Assembly (NCBI GenBank): GCA_009705025.1
Contig: WLDA01000020.1
Coordinates: 1 to 9,619, forward strand
Direction of reading: 5' to 3'
Origin: Actinomycetota bacterium
Lineage (GTDB): Bacteria > Actinomycetota > Actinomycetes > Nanopelagicales > Nanopelagicaceae
Length of the DNA stretch: 9,619 bases
Part shown: piece by piece, positions 1-6,737 of the stretch
Layout of the letters: every line of letters begins with the position of its first letter
Position numbering within the stretch: the first letter of the stretch is position 1
The notes under the pieces: model-generated
What the model was told of the DNA's origin: nothing
Database searches by the model: none
The model's input: only the letters and a program-made list of their open reading frames with translations
Translations under genes and position numbers: made by a program

Positions 1-461
1 AGACCGATACTGTCGAGTGTGCGCCCCTTCCATACCTGGGCGATAAATAAGAGACCAATAAATGCCAGAAAAATCGCAACCCACATATCTCTTGGTACAA
101 AGCGCTTTTTCACATATTTGATCCATAAGACAATCCATATAGGGGCTGTGAATTCAATAATGAGGGCAAAGCTGACATGCATACGTGAAATAGCTATGAA
201 GTAACCAAATTGAACAGCGGCAATCCCGATCACTCCGAAAAAGGCCAACTGCGGAATCTCTTTTTTTGTGACGCGGAATTTATCGCGTGAACGAAGAAAG
301 ATTAAGAGGAAAAGAATAATAAAGGCACCTGTTGAACGAACTTGAGCAAGGCGCAGAGCAGATAAGGAGCTCGTGAGAACTAACTTAGAGACGATGCCGT
401 TGAATGAGAATAGAAGAGCACCAGCTAAAAGAAAGAGCTCACCGCGGTGCTTTTGCAACAT
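1..461 (-). CDS. EamA/DMT-family permease, N-terminal part (C-terminus beyond window)
   Basis: I translated this partial reading frame by hand from the reverse strand; it gives 153 residues before the window edge. It starts MLQKHRGELFLLAGALLFSF and continues through about five hydrophobic segments (near residues 8-27, 42-57, 70-90, 97-115 and 125-143) separated by short basic loops such as RSRDKFRVTKK and KYVKKRF. This matches the first EamA repeat of drug/metabolite transporters, which have ten helices in about 290-300 residues, so roughly half is missing. The N-terminal AGALLFSFNGIVSKLVL and the FTAPIW motif are typical. An in-frame stop at 471-473 rules out a longer start. ATG 461 lies 17 nt after the acyl-CoA dehydrogenase stop with no Shine-Dalgarno, so it is probably the second gene of that transcript. 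The substrate cannot be told; family members export metabolites or amino acids. Confidence 0.88.
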   Translation of the reverse strand, partial: MLQKHRGELFLLAGALLFSFNGIVSKLVLTSSLSALRLAQVRSTGAFIILFLLIFLRSRDKFRVTKKEIPQLAFFGVIGIAAVQFGYFIAISRMHVSFALIIEFTAPIWIVLWIKYVKKRFVPRDMWVAIFLAFIGLLFIAQVWKGRTLDSIG

Positions 462-478
462 CGGGCAAGGCTATCTGA

Positions 479-2305
479 TTAGAAAGCAGATTCTGCAATC
501 TCCATGATTGAACCATCAGTTGATTCAACAATCTTTCGATCAGCGCTGATATGTGGAAGATAGTTCTGTACAAAGAATTTTGCTGATGCAATCTTTCCCT
601 TATAGAACTCAGCATCCTTGCCAGGAGTACCTGCAAGCTTTTCAACACATATATCTGCTTGGCGCAGTAATAGCCAAGCAGTAATGATGTCGCCAACTGC
701 CATAAGGCAGCGGGATGTATTGAGGCCAACAATGTAAATTTTTTCTGCATCTGTCTGGGATTCCATTGCATGACCAACAAGAGTTGCCACAATGCCATTG
801 AGGTCACCTAGTGCTGTAAAGAGCGCAGCCTTCTCACTTGCATGGGTGCCGCCAGATTCAGCAAATTTCTGAATTTCTTTACCGAGTAAACCAATAGCAC
901 GACCGCCATCTTTGACAATCTTTCGGAAGAAGAAATCAAGACCTTGAATTGCCGTTGTTCCTTCATACAAAGTATCAATCTTGGCATCGCGCACATATTG
1001 TTCGAGTGGCCAATCTCGGGTAAATCCTGCTCCACCAAATGTTTGAAGTGATTCAGTTCCAAGAAGAGTCCAAGACTTTTCACTACCAAAGCCTTTTACA
1101 ACCGGGAGTAATAAATCATTGAGTGCGATCAGATCTGCATGGCGATCCATATCTTCTGCTTGTTCTGCTAACTCAATTTCATCTTGAATTGAGGCTGTGT
1201 AGAGCACTAATGCGCGCATTCCTTCAGAGTATGACTTCTGAACCATCAAAGATCGGCGCACATCTGGGTGATTAATAATGGTGACACGAGGGCTTGCCTT
1301 GTCATTCATTACTTTCATATCTCCACCTTGAACGCGAGTCTTTGCATATGCAAGTGCTTGTTGGTAACCAGCAGAAAGTGTTGCAATAGCTTTGGTACCA
1401 ACCATCATTCGAGCGAATTCAATAATCTTGAACATCTGAGCAATGCCTTGGTGAACATCACCTAGTAGGTAACCAACCGCAGGTTCGTGTTCTCCCAAAT
1501 TTACTTCACATGTTGCAGAAACATTTAGTCCCATTTTGTCTTCAAGTGATGTCACATACACACCGTTGCGCTTACCCATTTCCCCTGTTTCAAAATCAAA
1601 CATGAATTTTGGAATTAGAAATAGTGAAAGACCTTTTGTTCCCGGTCCGCCACCTTCGCGACGAGCAAGTACAAAGTGCACAACATTTGGATAGAAGTCA
1701 GCGTCACCCGATGTGATGTAACGCTTCGTTCCGGTGATGTGCCATGTTCCATCTGCCTGTTGCACTGCTTTTGTACGACCTGCACCAACATCAGAACCTG
1801 CATCAGGTTCTGTTAGCTGCATCGTTGCACCCCAATGCTTTTCAACCATGAGTTTTGCAATTTTCTTTTGCTCATCTGTTCCAAGAACATACGCAACGTG
1901 TGCAAAGGCATAACCAGAAGCGTAAATATGAATCGCTGGGTTTGATCCGAGCACCATTTCCGCCATTGCCCAACGCACTGATGGCGGAACTTTCATTCCA
2001 CCAAGATCTACTGGAGCATCAAGACGCCACCACTCGCCATCGACATATGCTTTGTATGACTTCTTAAAGCTTTCCGGCAAAGTGACATTGCCAGTCTCTT
2101 TATTTAATAGTGCACCAATGCGATCACCTTCAACGAAAGAGGCTGCAAGATCGTTTTCACACAATCGTTTCATCTCTTCAAGCATTCCCATTGCAGTATC
2201 GCGATCAACTTCTCCATATGGATTTGTGCCCATAATTTTGTCGCGACCCAATAGGTCAAAGAGGCAGAATTCAATATCGCGCAGATTGGCTTTGTAATGG
2301 CTCAT
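479..2305 (-). CDS. Acyl-CoA dehydrogenase, long FadE5-like form
   Basis: A cytosolic FAD enzyme that introduces the alpha,beta double bond into acyl-CoA, the first step of beta-oxidation, with ETF as electron acceptor. The 608 residues exceed the usual 380-400 and match the FadE5-type subgroup of about 610 residues, which has an additional C-terminal domain. Visible in order: N-terminal helical region (1-155); middle beta domain with MQLTEPDAGSDVGAG at 162-176 and TGTKRYITSGDAD at 191-203; C-terminal helical domain with QTFGGAGFTRDWPLEQYVRD at 421-440; then LYEGTTAIQGLDFF at 446-459. E448 in YEGTT aligns with the expected catalytic base. Residues 470-608 form the extra domain. ATG 2305 gives a natural N-terminus with no Shine-Dalgarno, and a promoter lies immediately upstream. 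The permease gene follows after 17 nt. Chain-length preference cannot be read from sequence. The family call is firm; equivalence to FadE5 is inference. Confidence 0.95.
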   Translation of the reverse strand: MSHYKANLRDIEFCLFDLLGRDKIMGTNPYGEVDRDTAMGMLEEMKRLCENDLAASFVEGDRIGALLNKETGNVTLPESFKKSYKAYVDGEWWRLDAPVDLGGMKVPPSVRWAMAEMVLGSNPAIHIYASGYAFAHVAYVLGTDEQKKIAKLMVEKHWGATMQLTEPDAGSDVGAGRTKAVQQADGTWHITGTKRYITSGDADFYPNVVHFVLARREGGGPGTKGLSLFLIPKFMFDFETGEMGKRNGVYVTSLEDKMGLNVSATCEVNLGEHEPAVGYLLGDVHQGIAQMFKIIEFARMMVGTKAIATLSAGYQQALAYAKTRVQGGDMKVMNDKASPRVTIINHPDVRRSLMVQKSYSEGMRALVLYTASIQDEIELAEQAEDMDRHADLIALNDLLLPVVKGFGSEKSWTLLGTESLQTFGGAGFTRDWPLEQYVRDAKIDTLYEGTTAIQGLDFFFRKIVKDGGRAIGLLGKEIQKFAESGGTHASEKAALFTALGDLNGIVATLVGHAMESQTDAEKIYIVGLNTSRCLMAVGDIITAWLLLRQADICVEKLAGTPGKDAEFYKGKIASAKFFVQNYLPHISADRKIVESTDGSIMEIAESAF

Positions 2306-2311
2306 GGCCTA

Positions 2312-2340
2312 ATAATGCTACTGACCAGTAACTTATTCAA
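2312..2340 (-). promoter_or_regulatory. Predicted promoter of the acyl-CoA dehydrogenase gene, probably leaderless
   Basis: Reading the minus strand, TTGAAT (2340-2335) is followed by a 17-nt spacer and CATTAT (2317-2312); each hexamer matches the sigma-70-type consensus at 4 of 6 bases. Six nt (TAGGCC) separate the -10 from the ATG at 2305, so a start about 7 nt downstream of the -10 would fall on the A of the ATG. No Shine-Dalgarno is present. Leaderless mRNAs are common in Actinobacteria. This is a prediction from spacing and motif only. Confidence 0.5.
2319..2330. promoter_or_regulatory. Candidate operator: palindrome TACTGACCAGTA
   Basis: Five-base arms TACTG and CAGTA flank a central AC, giving a near-perfect dyad, with one further matched pair (G at 2317, C at 2332) outside a mismatch. 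It sits wholly inside the -35/-10 spacer of the dehydrogenase promoter, where a bound repressor would block RNA polymerase. Short dyads of this kind are typical targets of TetR-family regulators, which often control fatty-acid degradation genes by sensing acyl-CoA. No regulator gene is in the window, so the cognate protein is unknown. Dcd, on the other side, starts about 70 bp away and is less likely to be affected. Confidence 0.45.
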
Positions 2341-2359
2341 GCCGGTAGAGGCTGATTTC

Positions 2360-2402
2360 GCTCCCCCCGCGTGAGGATTCTTCGAGATAGGCTCCCCGCG
2401 TG
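2360..2402 (+). repeat. Short direct repeat GCTCCCC(CC)GCGTG before and across the dcd start
   Basis: GCTCCCCCCGCGTG occupies 2360-2373 and GCTCCCCGCGTG occupies 2391-2402, differing only by two C residues. Their starts are 31 bp apart, close to three helical turns. The second copy contains the GTG start codon of dcd. The G+C-rich copies stand out in AT-rich surroundings. They may be a regulator site or simply a small local duplication. Confidence 0.6.
2388..2393 (+). promoter_or_regulatory. Predicted -10 element of dcd (TAGGCT), leaderless arrangement
   Basis: TAGGCT fits the minimal actinobacterial pattern TAnnnT and lies 6 nt (CCCCGC) before the GTG start of dcd, so transcription would begin at or next to the start codon. 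No Shine-Dalgarno is visible in the upstream 30 bases. The 17-bp-upstream position (2365-2370) is C-rich and carries no recognisable -35, so the promoter is either weak or activator-dependent. Confidence 0.4.
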
Positions 2403-2978
2403 CTACTAAGTGATCGCGATATCCGAACAGAGATTGCTGCAAACCGCGTCGGAGTTGAACCTTTTGAAGAGGCGATGATTCAGCCTTCCAGCGTTGATGT
2501 TCGCCTCGATAAGTTTTTCCGCGTATTTGAAAATCATAAGTATTCAGTTATTGATCCATCTATCGAACAATCTGAGCTCACTCGCGAAGTTATTGTTGAA
2601 GGCGACGAGCATTTTATTTTGCACCCAGGTGAATTTGTTCTTGCAAGTACCTATGAAGTAATTACCTTGCCTGACGATATTGCCGGGCGCCTAGAAGGAA
2701 AATCTTCTCTCGGTCGCCTCGGATTACTCACACATTCAACTGCAGGCTTTATTGATCCTGGATTTAGTGGCCACATCACGCTTGAACTTTCCAATGTTGC
2801 CAATCTTCCAGTCAAACTCTTTCCAGGAATGAAAATTGGGCAGCTTTGTCTTATCAAACTCTCATCGCCTGCAGAGCACCCATATGGCAGCGCCAAGTAT
2901 GGTTCGAGATATCAAGGACAGCGCGGACCTACCGCTAGCCGTTCCTTCTTGAACTTCCATCAATCTAAGATTAAGTAA
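2400..2978 (+). CDS. dcd: dCTP deaminase, probably the bifunctional dUMP-forming type
   Basis: Converts dCTP to dUTP and, in the bifunctional actinobacterial form (EC 3.5.4.30), on to dUMP for thymidylate synthesis. The 192 residues match the usual 190 or so. MLLSDRDIR at the N-terminus, [10 protein letters not shown] (28-37), [19 protein letters not shown] (99-117), [14 protein letters not shown] (119-132) and EHPYGS plus YQGQRGPT (159-178) follow the mycobacterial Dcd:Dut closely. E129 in LELSN is the expected catalytic glutamate; S102 and R106 sit in the conserved phosphate-binding stretch. The family forms cytosolic homotrimers. The GTG start is supported because MLLSDRD is the conserved family N-terminus. 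No separate dut gene is in the window, which agrees with, but does not prove, bifunctionality. lemA follows 42 nt downstream in the same direction. Confidence 0.97.
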   Translation: MLLSDRDIRTEIAANRVGVEPFEEAMIQPSSVDVRLDKFFRVFENHKYSVIDPSIEQSELTREVIVEGDEHFILHPGEFVLASTYEVITLPDDIAGRLEGKSSLGRLGLLTHSTAGFIDPGFSGHITLELSNVANLPVKLFPGMKIGQLCLIKLSSPAEHPYGSAKYGSRYQGQRGPTASRSFLNFHQSKIK

Positions 2979-2981
2979 GTA

Positions 2982-3000
2982 AGCGGGAATTTCGCCCGCT
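2982..3000 (+). other. Small GC-rich hairpin between dcd and lemA
   Basis: AGCGGG (2982-2987) pairs with CCCGCT (2995-3000) around a 7-nt loop AATTTCG. The stem is only 6 bp, and it is followed by ATAAAGGGG instead of a T run, so it is not a convincing intrinsic terminator. It starts 4 nt after the dcd stop codon and could mark a transcript 3' end, a processing point or an attenuation site within a dcd-lemA-htpX transcript. Confidence 0.4.
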
Positions 3001-3002
3001 AT

Positions 3003-3009
3003 AAAGGGG
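3003..3009 (+). promoter_or_regulatory. Ribosome binding site of lemA (AAAGGGG)
   Basis: AAAGGGG lies 11 nt before the lemA ATG, a usable though long spacing. The preceding TATAAA (3000-3005) resembles a -10 but has no matching -35 and would place a transcript start downstream of this site, so it is less likely to be the working promoter. Confidence 0.45.
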
Positions 3010-3020
3010 TTGAATTAGAT

Positions 3021-3572
3021 ATGAAGACAATCATCGTTCTAGGAATTCTTGCACTCATCGCTCTCTTTATTGTTGCTCAATACAACAAATTGATTCGACT
3101 CAATATCAGTGTTGATGAAGCGTGGGCTCAAATTGAAGTTCAACTAAAGCGCCGCTCTGATCTGATTCCAAACCTTGTTGAGACCGTAAAAGGGTATGCA
3201 ACACATGAGAAGACAACCTTTGATGCAGTAATTACAGCGCGTGCTAAAGCAACGACAGCATCTACCGTGGCCGATGTTGCCGCCGCCGATGGAATGTTGA
3301 CTCAAGCACTTCGCGGATTACTAGCTGTCGCCGAGGCATATCCAGATTTGAAAGCATCTGCAAACTTTTTATCGCTGCAAGAAGAACTTTCAACTACCGA
3401 AAATAAAGTTGCATTCTCACGTCAGTTCTATAACGATAATGTGCGCTCGCTCAATACTGCTGTAAAAACAGTACCTACTAATCTCTTTTCAGGTATTGCA
3501 AAAGTAGGAGAGCGCGAATTTTATGAAATAGAAGATCCGCAATCTCGTCAGGCACCAAACGTAAAGTTCTAA
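3021..3572 (+). CDS. lemA: LemA family membrane protein
   Basis: A small membrane-anchored protein, 183 residues, the usual LemA length. One N-terminal hydrophobic helix (about residues 3-20, IIVLGILALIALFIVAQY) is followed by YNKLIRLNISVDEAWAQIEVQLKRR(S)DLIPNLVETVKGYA, the LemA signature, and by a helical domain ending near FYNDNVRSLNTAVKTVPTN, where families members share the YN.xVxxxN pattern. The C-terminus (FYEIEDPQSRQAPNVKF) is also typical. The molecular role of LemA is not settled; it is often next to htpX or TPM-domain genes and linked to envelope stress. Here htpX follows 3 nt after the stop, so the two are surely co-transcribed and probably translationally coupled. Confidence 0.95.
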   Translation: MKTIIVLGILALIALFIVAQYNKLIRLNISVDEAWAQIEVQLKRRSDLIPNLVETVKGYATHEKTTFDAVITARAKATTASTVADVAAADGMLTQALRGLLAVAEAYPDLKASANFLSLQEELSTTENKVAFSRQFYNDNVRSLNTAVKTVPTNLFSGIAKVGEREFYEIEDPQSRQAPNVKF

Positions 3573-3575
3573 TCA

Positions 3576-4472
3576 ATGAATTTTCGCACGATGCAAGCGG
3601 CTAATCGCCGAAAAACATTTGGGCTGCTTGCAGGCATGGGTTTACTCACCGGTCTTGTTGCGTATGCCGCTTTGACTTATTTTGGTTCAAGCGGGGCAGC
3701 AATTGTTCCTTTTGCCGTCGGTATTGCTCTCATCGGCGTGTGGGGTTCATATTACGGTTCTGACAAATTAGTACTTACTATGACTGGTGCTAAAGAGATA
3801 CAGGAAAGTGATAATCCAAAACTCTTTGGACTAGTGCAAGAAGTGTGTATTGCTAGTGGATTGAAACTTCCAAAGATTGCAATCGTTGTAGATCCAGCTC
3901 CAAATGCCTTTGCAACAGGTCGCAATCCGGAACACGCCCTCATCGCATTTACTACAGGAATTTTAGATGTGATGGATCGTGATGAATTACAAGGAGTAAT
4001 TGCTCACGAAATGTCACATGTTGCAAATAGAGACACATTAGTTTCAGCTGTTGCAGCAACGACTGCCGGTGCAATCGCAATTCTTAGCGATGTATTGACT
4101 CGAATGATGTGGTTTGGTGGTGGGCGTCGTGACCGAGATAGTAATTCAAACCCATTACTCATTGTCTTCTCGTTACTTATTTTGATTTTGGCACCAATTG
4201 CAGCCGTACTTCTCAAATCTGCAATTTCCCGTAAACGTGAATCTTTAGCTGATGCGACGGCAGTTTCCTTCACTCGAAACCCCGCAGGATTGCGCGCAGC
4301 ACTTGAAGTTCTTGCGCGGGATTCAACAGTTGTACAACAACGTTCTACATCTGTTGCACATATTTGGATTGAATCACCACTTGATGCAAGTTCAGTATCA
4401 AAATTATTTTCTACACACCCGCCAATTCAAGAAAGAATTGCTGCCCTCAAAGCTATGGAGTCACTGAGCTAG
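3576..4472 (+). CDS. htpX: Membrane zinc metalloprotease HtpX (M48 family)
   Basis: An M48B protease of the cytoplasmic membrane that degrades misfolded membrane proteins, with the active site facing the cytosol. Length 298 is normal. Two hydrophobic helices (about 16-35 and 42-60) precede the catalytic domain, and two more lie near 153-172 and 193-213. The zinc site HEMSH is at 144-148 in GVIAHEMSHVANRD, with E145 as catalytic base and the third ligand E222 in RKRESLADATA; the family motif THPPIQERI is at 280-288. All key residues are present, so it should be active. A glycine/arginine/asparagine-rich loop (181-192) separates helices 3 and 4. No Shine-Dalgarno is visible; the start lies 3 nt after lemA. 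The last 12 bases overlap the convergent sensor kinase gene. Confidence 0.96.
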   Translation: MNFRTMQAANRRKTFGLLAGMGLLTGLVAYAALTYFGSSGAAIVPFAVGIALIGVWGSYYGSDKLVLTMTGAKEIQESDNPKLFGLVQEVCIASGLKLPKIAIVVDPAPNAFATGRNPEHALIAFTTGILDVMDRDELQGVIAHEMSHVANRDTLVSAVAATTAGAIAILSDVLTRMMWFGGGRRDRDSNSNPLLIVFSLLILILAPIAAVLLKSAISRKRESLADATAVSFTRNPAGLRAALEVLARDSTVVQQRSTSVAHIWIESPLDASSVSKLFSTHPPIQERIAALKAMESLS

Positions 4473-5939
4473 AGGGAAGAAGAGAGTAAAAGTCGCACCT
4501 TTCCCATCTTCAGATGTAACGCTTACTCGCCCGCCATGCGCACGCATGACTGCATCCACGATTGATAGACCTAGTCCGCTTCCTTCAGAACTATTCCTTT
4601 GACGAGAGGGATCAACTCGGAAGAAGCGCTCAAAAATTCGAGCTTGGTCATCTTTAGATAATCCATTGCCATGGTCGGTAACAGCAATAGTGAGGCCGTC
4701 ATCTGATTGATCGAGGGCAACTTCAATAGATGTGCCAATCGGTGTATGAACGCGAGCGTTTGTGAGTAAATTAGTAATAACTTGATAAATTCTTGTTTCA
4801 TCTCCGAGTGCAAAGGCTTCATCGATAGTTGATGAAATTGTAATTGGATGAGTAGGGCCGGCAGCTCGAGCAGAGGCAACGCACTCACTAACAACCTTGG
4901 AAAGGTTTACTGGTTTCATCTCCATTTGTCGTGATTGATCTAAGCGAGCCAACAAAAGAAGATCTTCTACAAGTGTGCCCATCCGCACCGATTCATTTTC
5001 AATGCGACCTAGTAATTCTTTTGTTGGTTCACCATTAGGTACAGCGCCTTGACGGTGTAGTTCAGCAAATCCACGAATGGCGGTAAGTGGAGTACGAAGT
5101 TCATGGCTTGCATCTGCGATGAAGCGACGCAACTTACTTTCACTCTCTTCTTTGATTGCAAATGACTCTTCGATGCGCGCAAGCATCTGGTTGAGCGATA
5201 AAACCAGACGGCCAACTTCTGTATCCGGTTTTGCATCAGGTAAACGTGCAGATAGATCTCCCGCTGCAATCAATTCAGCAGTCTCTTCAACATCTTCTAA
5301 AGGTTTGAGACTAATACGTATTACTTGACGAGAAGCAAAAGCGATAACAACGAGAACAAGTAAATAGATAAAGAAGAGAACAAGTCCTACACGGTGAGTT
5401 GTTTTATCAAAATCAGTGAGAGATTGTGCAACAACAACGCTTCCTAGAGCGGAAGGAAGTACTTGTGTAACAACACGAAAATCAGCACCGGGTGCTTCGA
5501 TAGTAAACGGTCTGTCCCCGTGGCTTGCAATCTCTCCCGGCAATAAACCCTTCACATAATCATTGATTTGATTGGTATTTAGGTCTCCGCCAATTCCACC
5601 GATGATATTTCCAAAAGGATCGATAAGTGTTACAGAAGTAGATGTTGGCACTCGAGTCAATGGTGTGGGAGGCGCAGCAGCCCTCGCCGGATTTTCTCTA
5701 TTTTCTCCCTCTTCGCGTCGTTCATCAAATTCGTTTTCGCGGGCAATTCCGCCACGATCAAGACGAAGAGTTGTGCCTCCAACAACACTGAGCAACTGCT
5801 CATCTATTTGACCCATGAGGTAGGAACGTAATGAACTTTGAACTGCGAAACCAGAGGCGGCAAATGCGATTGCAGATAAGAGCAGAACTCCTACAGAGAG
5901 TCGATTTCGCAGGCTCGATTTACGCAGTGGAGATTTCAT
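4461..5939 (-). CDS. Two-component sensor histidine kinase, HAMP-containing
   Basis: A 492-residue membrane kinase that phosphorylates the neighbouring response regulator. Helix 1 is near residues 13-34, an extracytoplasmic sensor region spans about 35-182, helix 2 is near 183-203, and a HAMP domain follows (about 204-260). HisKA begins near 267 with phospho-acceptor H279 in DASHELRTPL. The HATPase domain shows the N box ITNLLTNARVHTP (388-400), G1 DHGNGL (422-427), F box FERFFRVD (436-443) and G2 GSGLGLSIV (453-461), all intact. The sensor region carries a charged then Pro/Thr-rich stretch (61-100) of low complexity. The layout is like actinobacterial OmpR-partner kinases; the signal is unknown. 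The start is 24 nt after the regulator stop without a Shine-Dalgarno. The stop overlaps htpX tail-to-tail. Confidence 0.95.
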   Translation of the reverse strand: MKSPLRKSSLRNRLSVGVLLLSAIAFAASGFAVQSSLRSYLMGQIDEQLLSVVGGTTLRLDRGGIARENEFDERREEGENRENPARAAAPPTPLTRVPTSTSVTLIDPFGNIIGGIGGDLNTNQINDYVKGLLPGEIASHGDRPFTIEAPGADFRVVTQVLPSALGSVVVAQSLTDFDKTTHRVGLVLFFIYLLVLVVIAFASRQVIRISLKPLEDVEETAELIAAGDLSARLPDAKPDTEVGRLVLSLNQMLARIEESFAIKEESESKLRRFIADASHELRTPLTAIRGFAELHRQGAVPNGEPTKELLGRIENESVRMGTLVEDLLLLARLDQSRQMEMKPVNLSKVVSECVASARAAGPTHPITISSTIDEAFALGDETRIYQVITNLLTNARVHTPIGTSIEVALDQSDDGLTIAVTDHGNGLSKDDQARIFERFFRVDPSRQRNSSEGSGLGLSIVDAVMRAHGGRVSVTSEDGKGATFTLFFPLAQ

Positions 5940-5963
5940 AATAATAAAGTGTAAAGGTTGAAC

Positions 5964-6677
5964 TTACTTCGGCGGCATCCGAAGGCGATATCCCACACCA
6001 CGAATTGTGTGGATTAGTGGTGGATCGAAGATATCAATCTTCTTACGCAGGTAAGAGATATAGGTTTCAACAATTCCTGCATCGCCTCGGAAATCGTATT
6101 GCCATACATGATCGAGTATTTGTGATTTCGAAACAACTCGGTCGGCATTGATAAGGAGATAACGAATAAGTAAAAATTCGGTTGGAGAAAGATCGAGAAG
6201 TTGACCAGCGCGGCGAACTTCATGAGTTGCTTCATCAAGTTCGAGATCTGCGAAACGAATTTTCTCTTCGTCTTGGTCAATCTGCGTTACACCTGTGCGA
6301 CGCAATAGCGCACGAAGGCGAGCAACTAATTCTTCAAGGCTAAACGGCTTTGTCATGTAATCATCGCCGCCAAGTGTGAGGCCTTTGACTTTATCTTCCA
6401 TTCCATCTTTAGCTGTTAGAAATAGAACACCAGTCTCAACACCTTCATTACGAATTTGTTTACACACTTCAAAACCATCGAGATCGGGGAGCATGACATC
6501 GAGCACCATCGCATGCGGTTTGAACTCTTCAGCAATCTGTAGCGCTTGGGCACCATTAGCCGCAGTGCGAACATCGAAACCGACAAAGCGCAGACTTGTA
6601 GAAATTAGATCACTGATACTGGATTCATCGTCGACGACGAGAATTCGTTGTGCATTTTCTGCTGTGGCTGTTGCCAT
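5964..6677 (-). CDS. OmpR/PhoB-family response regulator
   Basis: A DNA-binding response regulator of 237 residues, cytosolic partner of the downstream kinase. The receiver domain shows the acidic pair in ILVVDDES (D16, D17), phospho-acceptor D60 in VLDVMLPDLDGFE, T88 in FLTAKD and K110 in TKPFSLEEL. A linker (about 127-142) leads to a winged-helix domain with LDLSPTEFLLIRYLL and the C-terminal ETYISYLRKKID and IHTIRGVGYRLR motifs. I chose ATG 6677 over the longer GTG 6710 because a 9-base Shine-Dalgarno precedes it at ideal spacing and because the receiver then begins after a short MATATAENAQ tail. The regulon cannot be inferred. It lies 60 nt after the etfD-like gene and 24 nt before the kinase, in the same direction. 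Confidence 0.95.
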   Translation of the reverse strand: MATATAENAQRILVVDDESSISDLISTSLRFVGFDVRTAANGAQALQIAEEFKPHAMVLDVMLPDLDGFEVCKQIRNEGVETGVLFLTAKDGMEDKVKGLTLGGDDYMTKPFSLEELVARLRALLRRTGVTQIDQDEEKIRFADLELDEATHEVRRAGQLLDLSPTEFLLIRYLLINADRVVSKSQILDHVWQYDFRGDAGIVETYISYLRKKIDIFDPPLIHTIRGVGYRLRMPPK

Positions 6678-6680
6678 TGC

Positions 6681-6689
6681 GATCACCTC
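6681..6689 (-). promoter_or_regulatory. Strong Shine-Dalgarno of the response regulator (GAGGTGATC)
   Basis: Minus-strand GAGGTGATC complements nine consecutive bases of the conserved 16S rRNA 3' end. Its GAGG core ends 8 nt before ATG 6677, an optimal distance. It lies inside the alternative longer reading frame from GTG 6710, so it decides the start in favour of the ATG. Confidence 0.8.
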
Positions 6690-6737
6690 TTGCCCAGAGA
6701 ATGCTCCCACAGGCTGAGAGATTGCTGAGAATTAGCC

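Noticed and set aside
439..1089. Two minus-strand reading frames inside the 3' part of the acyl-CoA dehydrogenase
   Set aside because: They are alternate-frame shadows of a gene with an intact catalytic motif, and the first also runs into the permease start; neither resembles a protein.
2371..2399. Earlier GTG at 2371 as the dcd start
   Set aside because: It is out of frame with dcd, and the conserved N-terminus MLLSDRD begins exactly at 2400.
2982..3000. Rho-independent terminator after dcd
   Set aside because: The stem is only 6 bp and no T run follows, so I list it only as a hairpin.
6678..6710. N-terminal extension of the response regulator from GTG 6710
   Set aside because: It has no Shine-Dalgarno of its own, and it translates through the strong ribosome binding site of ATG 6677.
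6376..6717. Plus-strand 113-codon reading frame opposite the response regulator
   Set aside because: It lies antisense to a well-supported gene and its translation shows no family features; it is a shadow frame.
6711..6737. Repeated GCTGAGA and GGCT/AGCC arms between etfD and the response regulator
   Set aside because: The repeats are very short, the potential stem is only 4 bp over a long loop, and no T run follows; neither a terminator nor an operator is supported.
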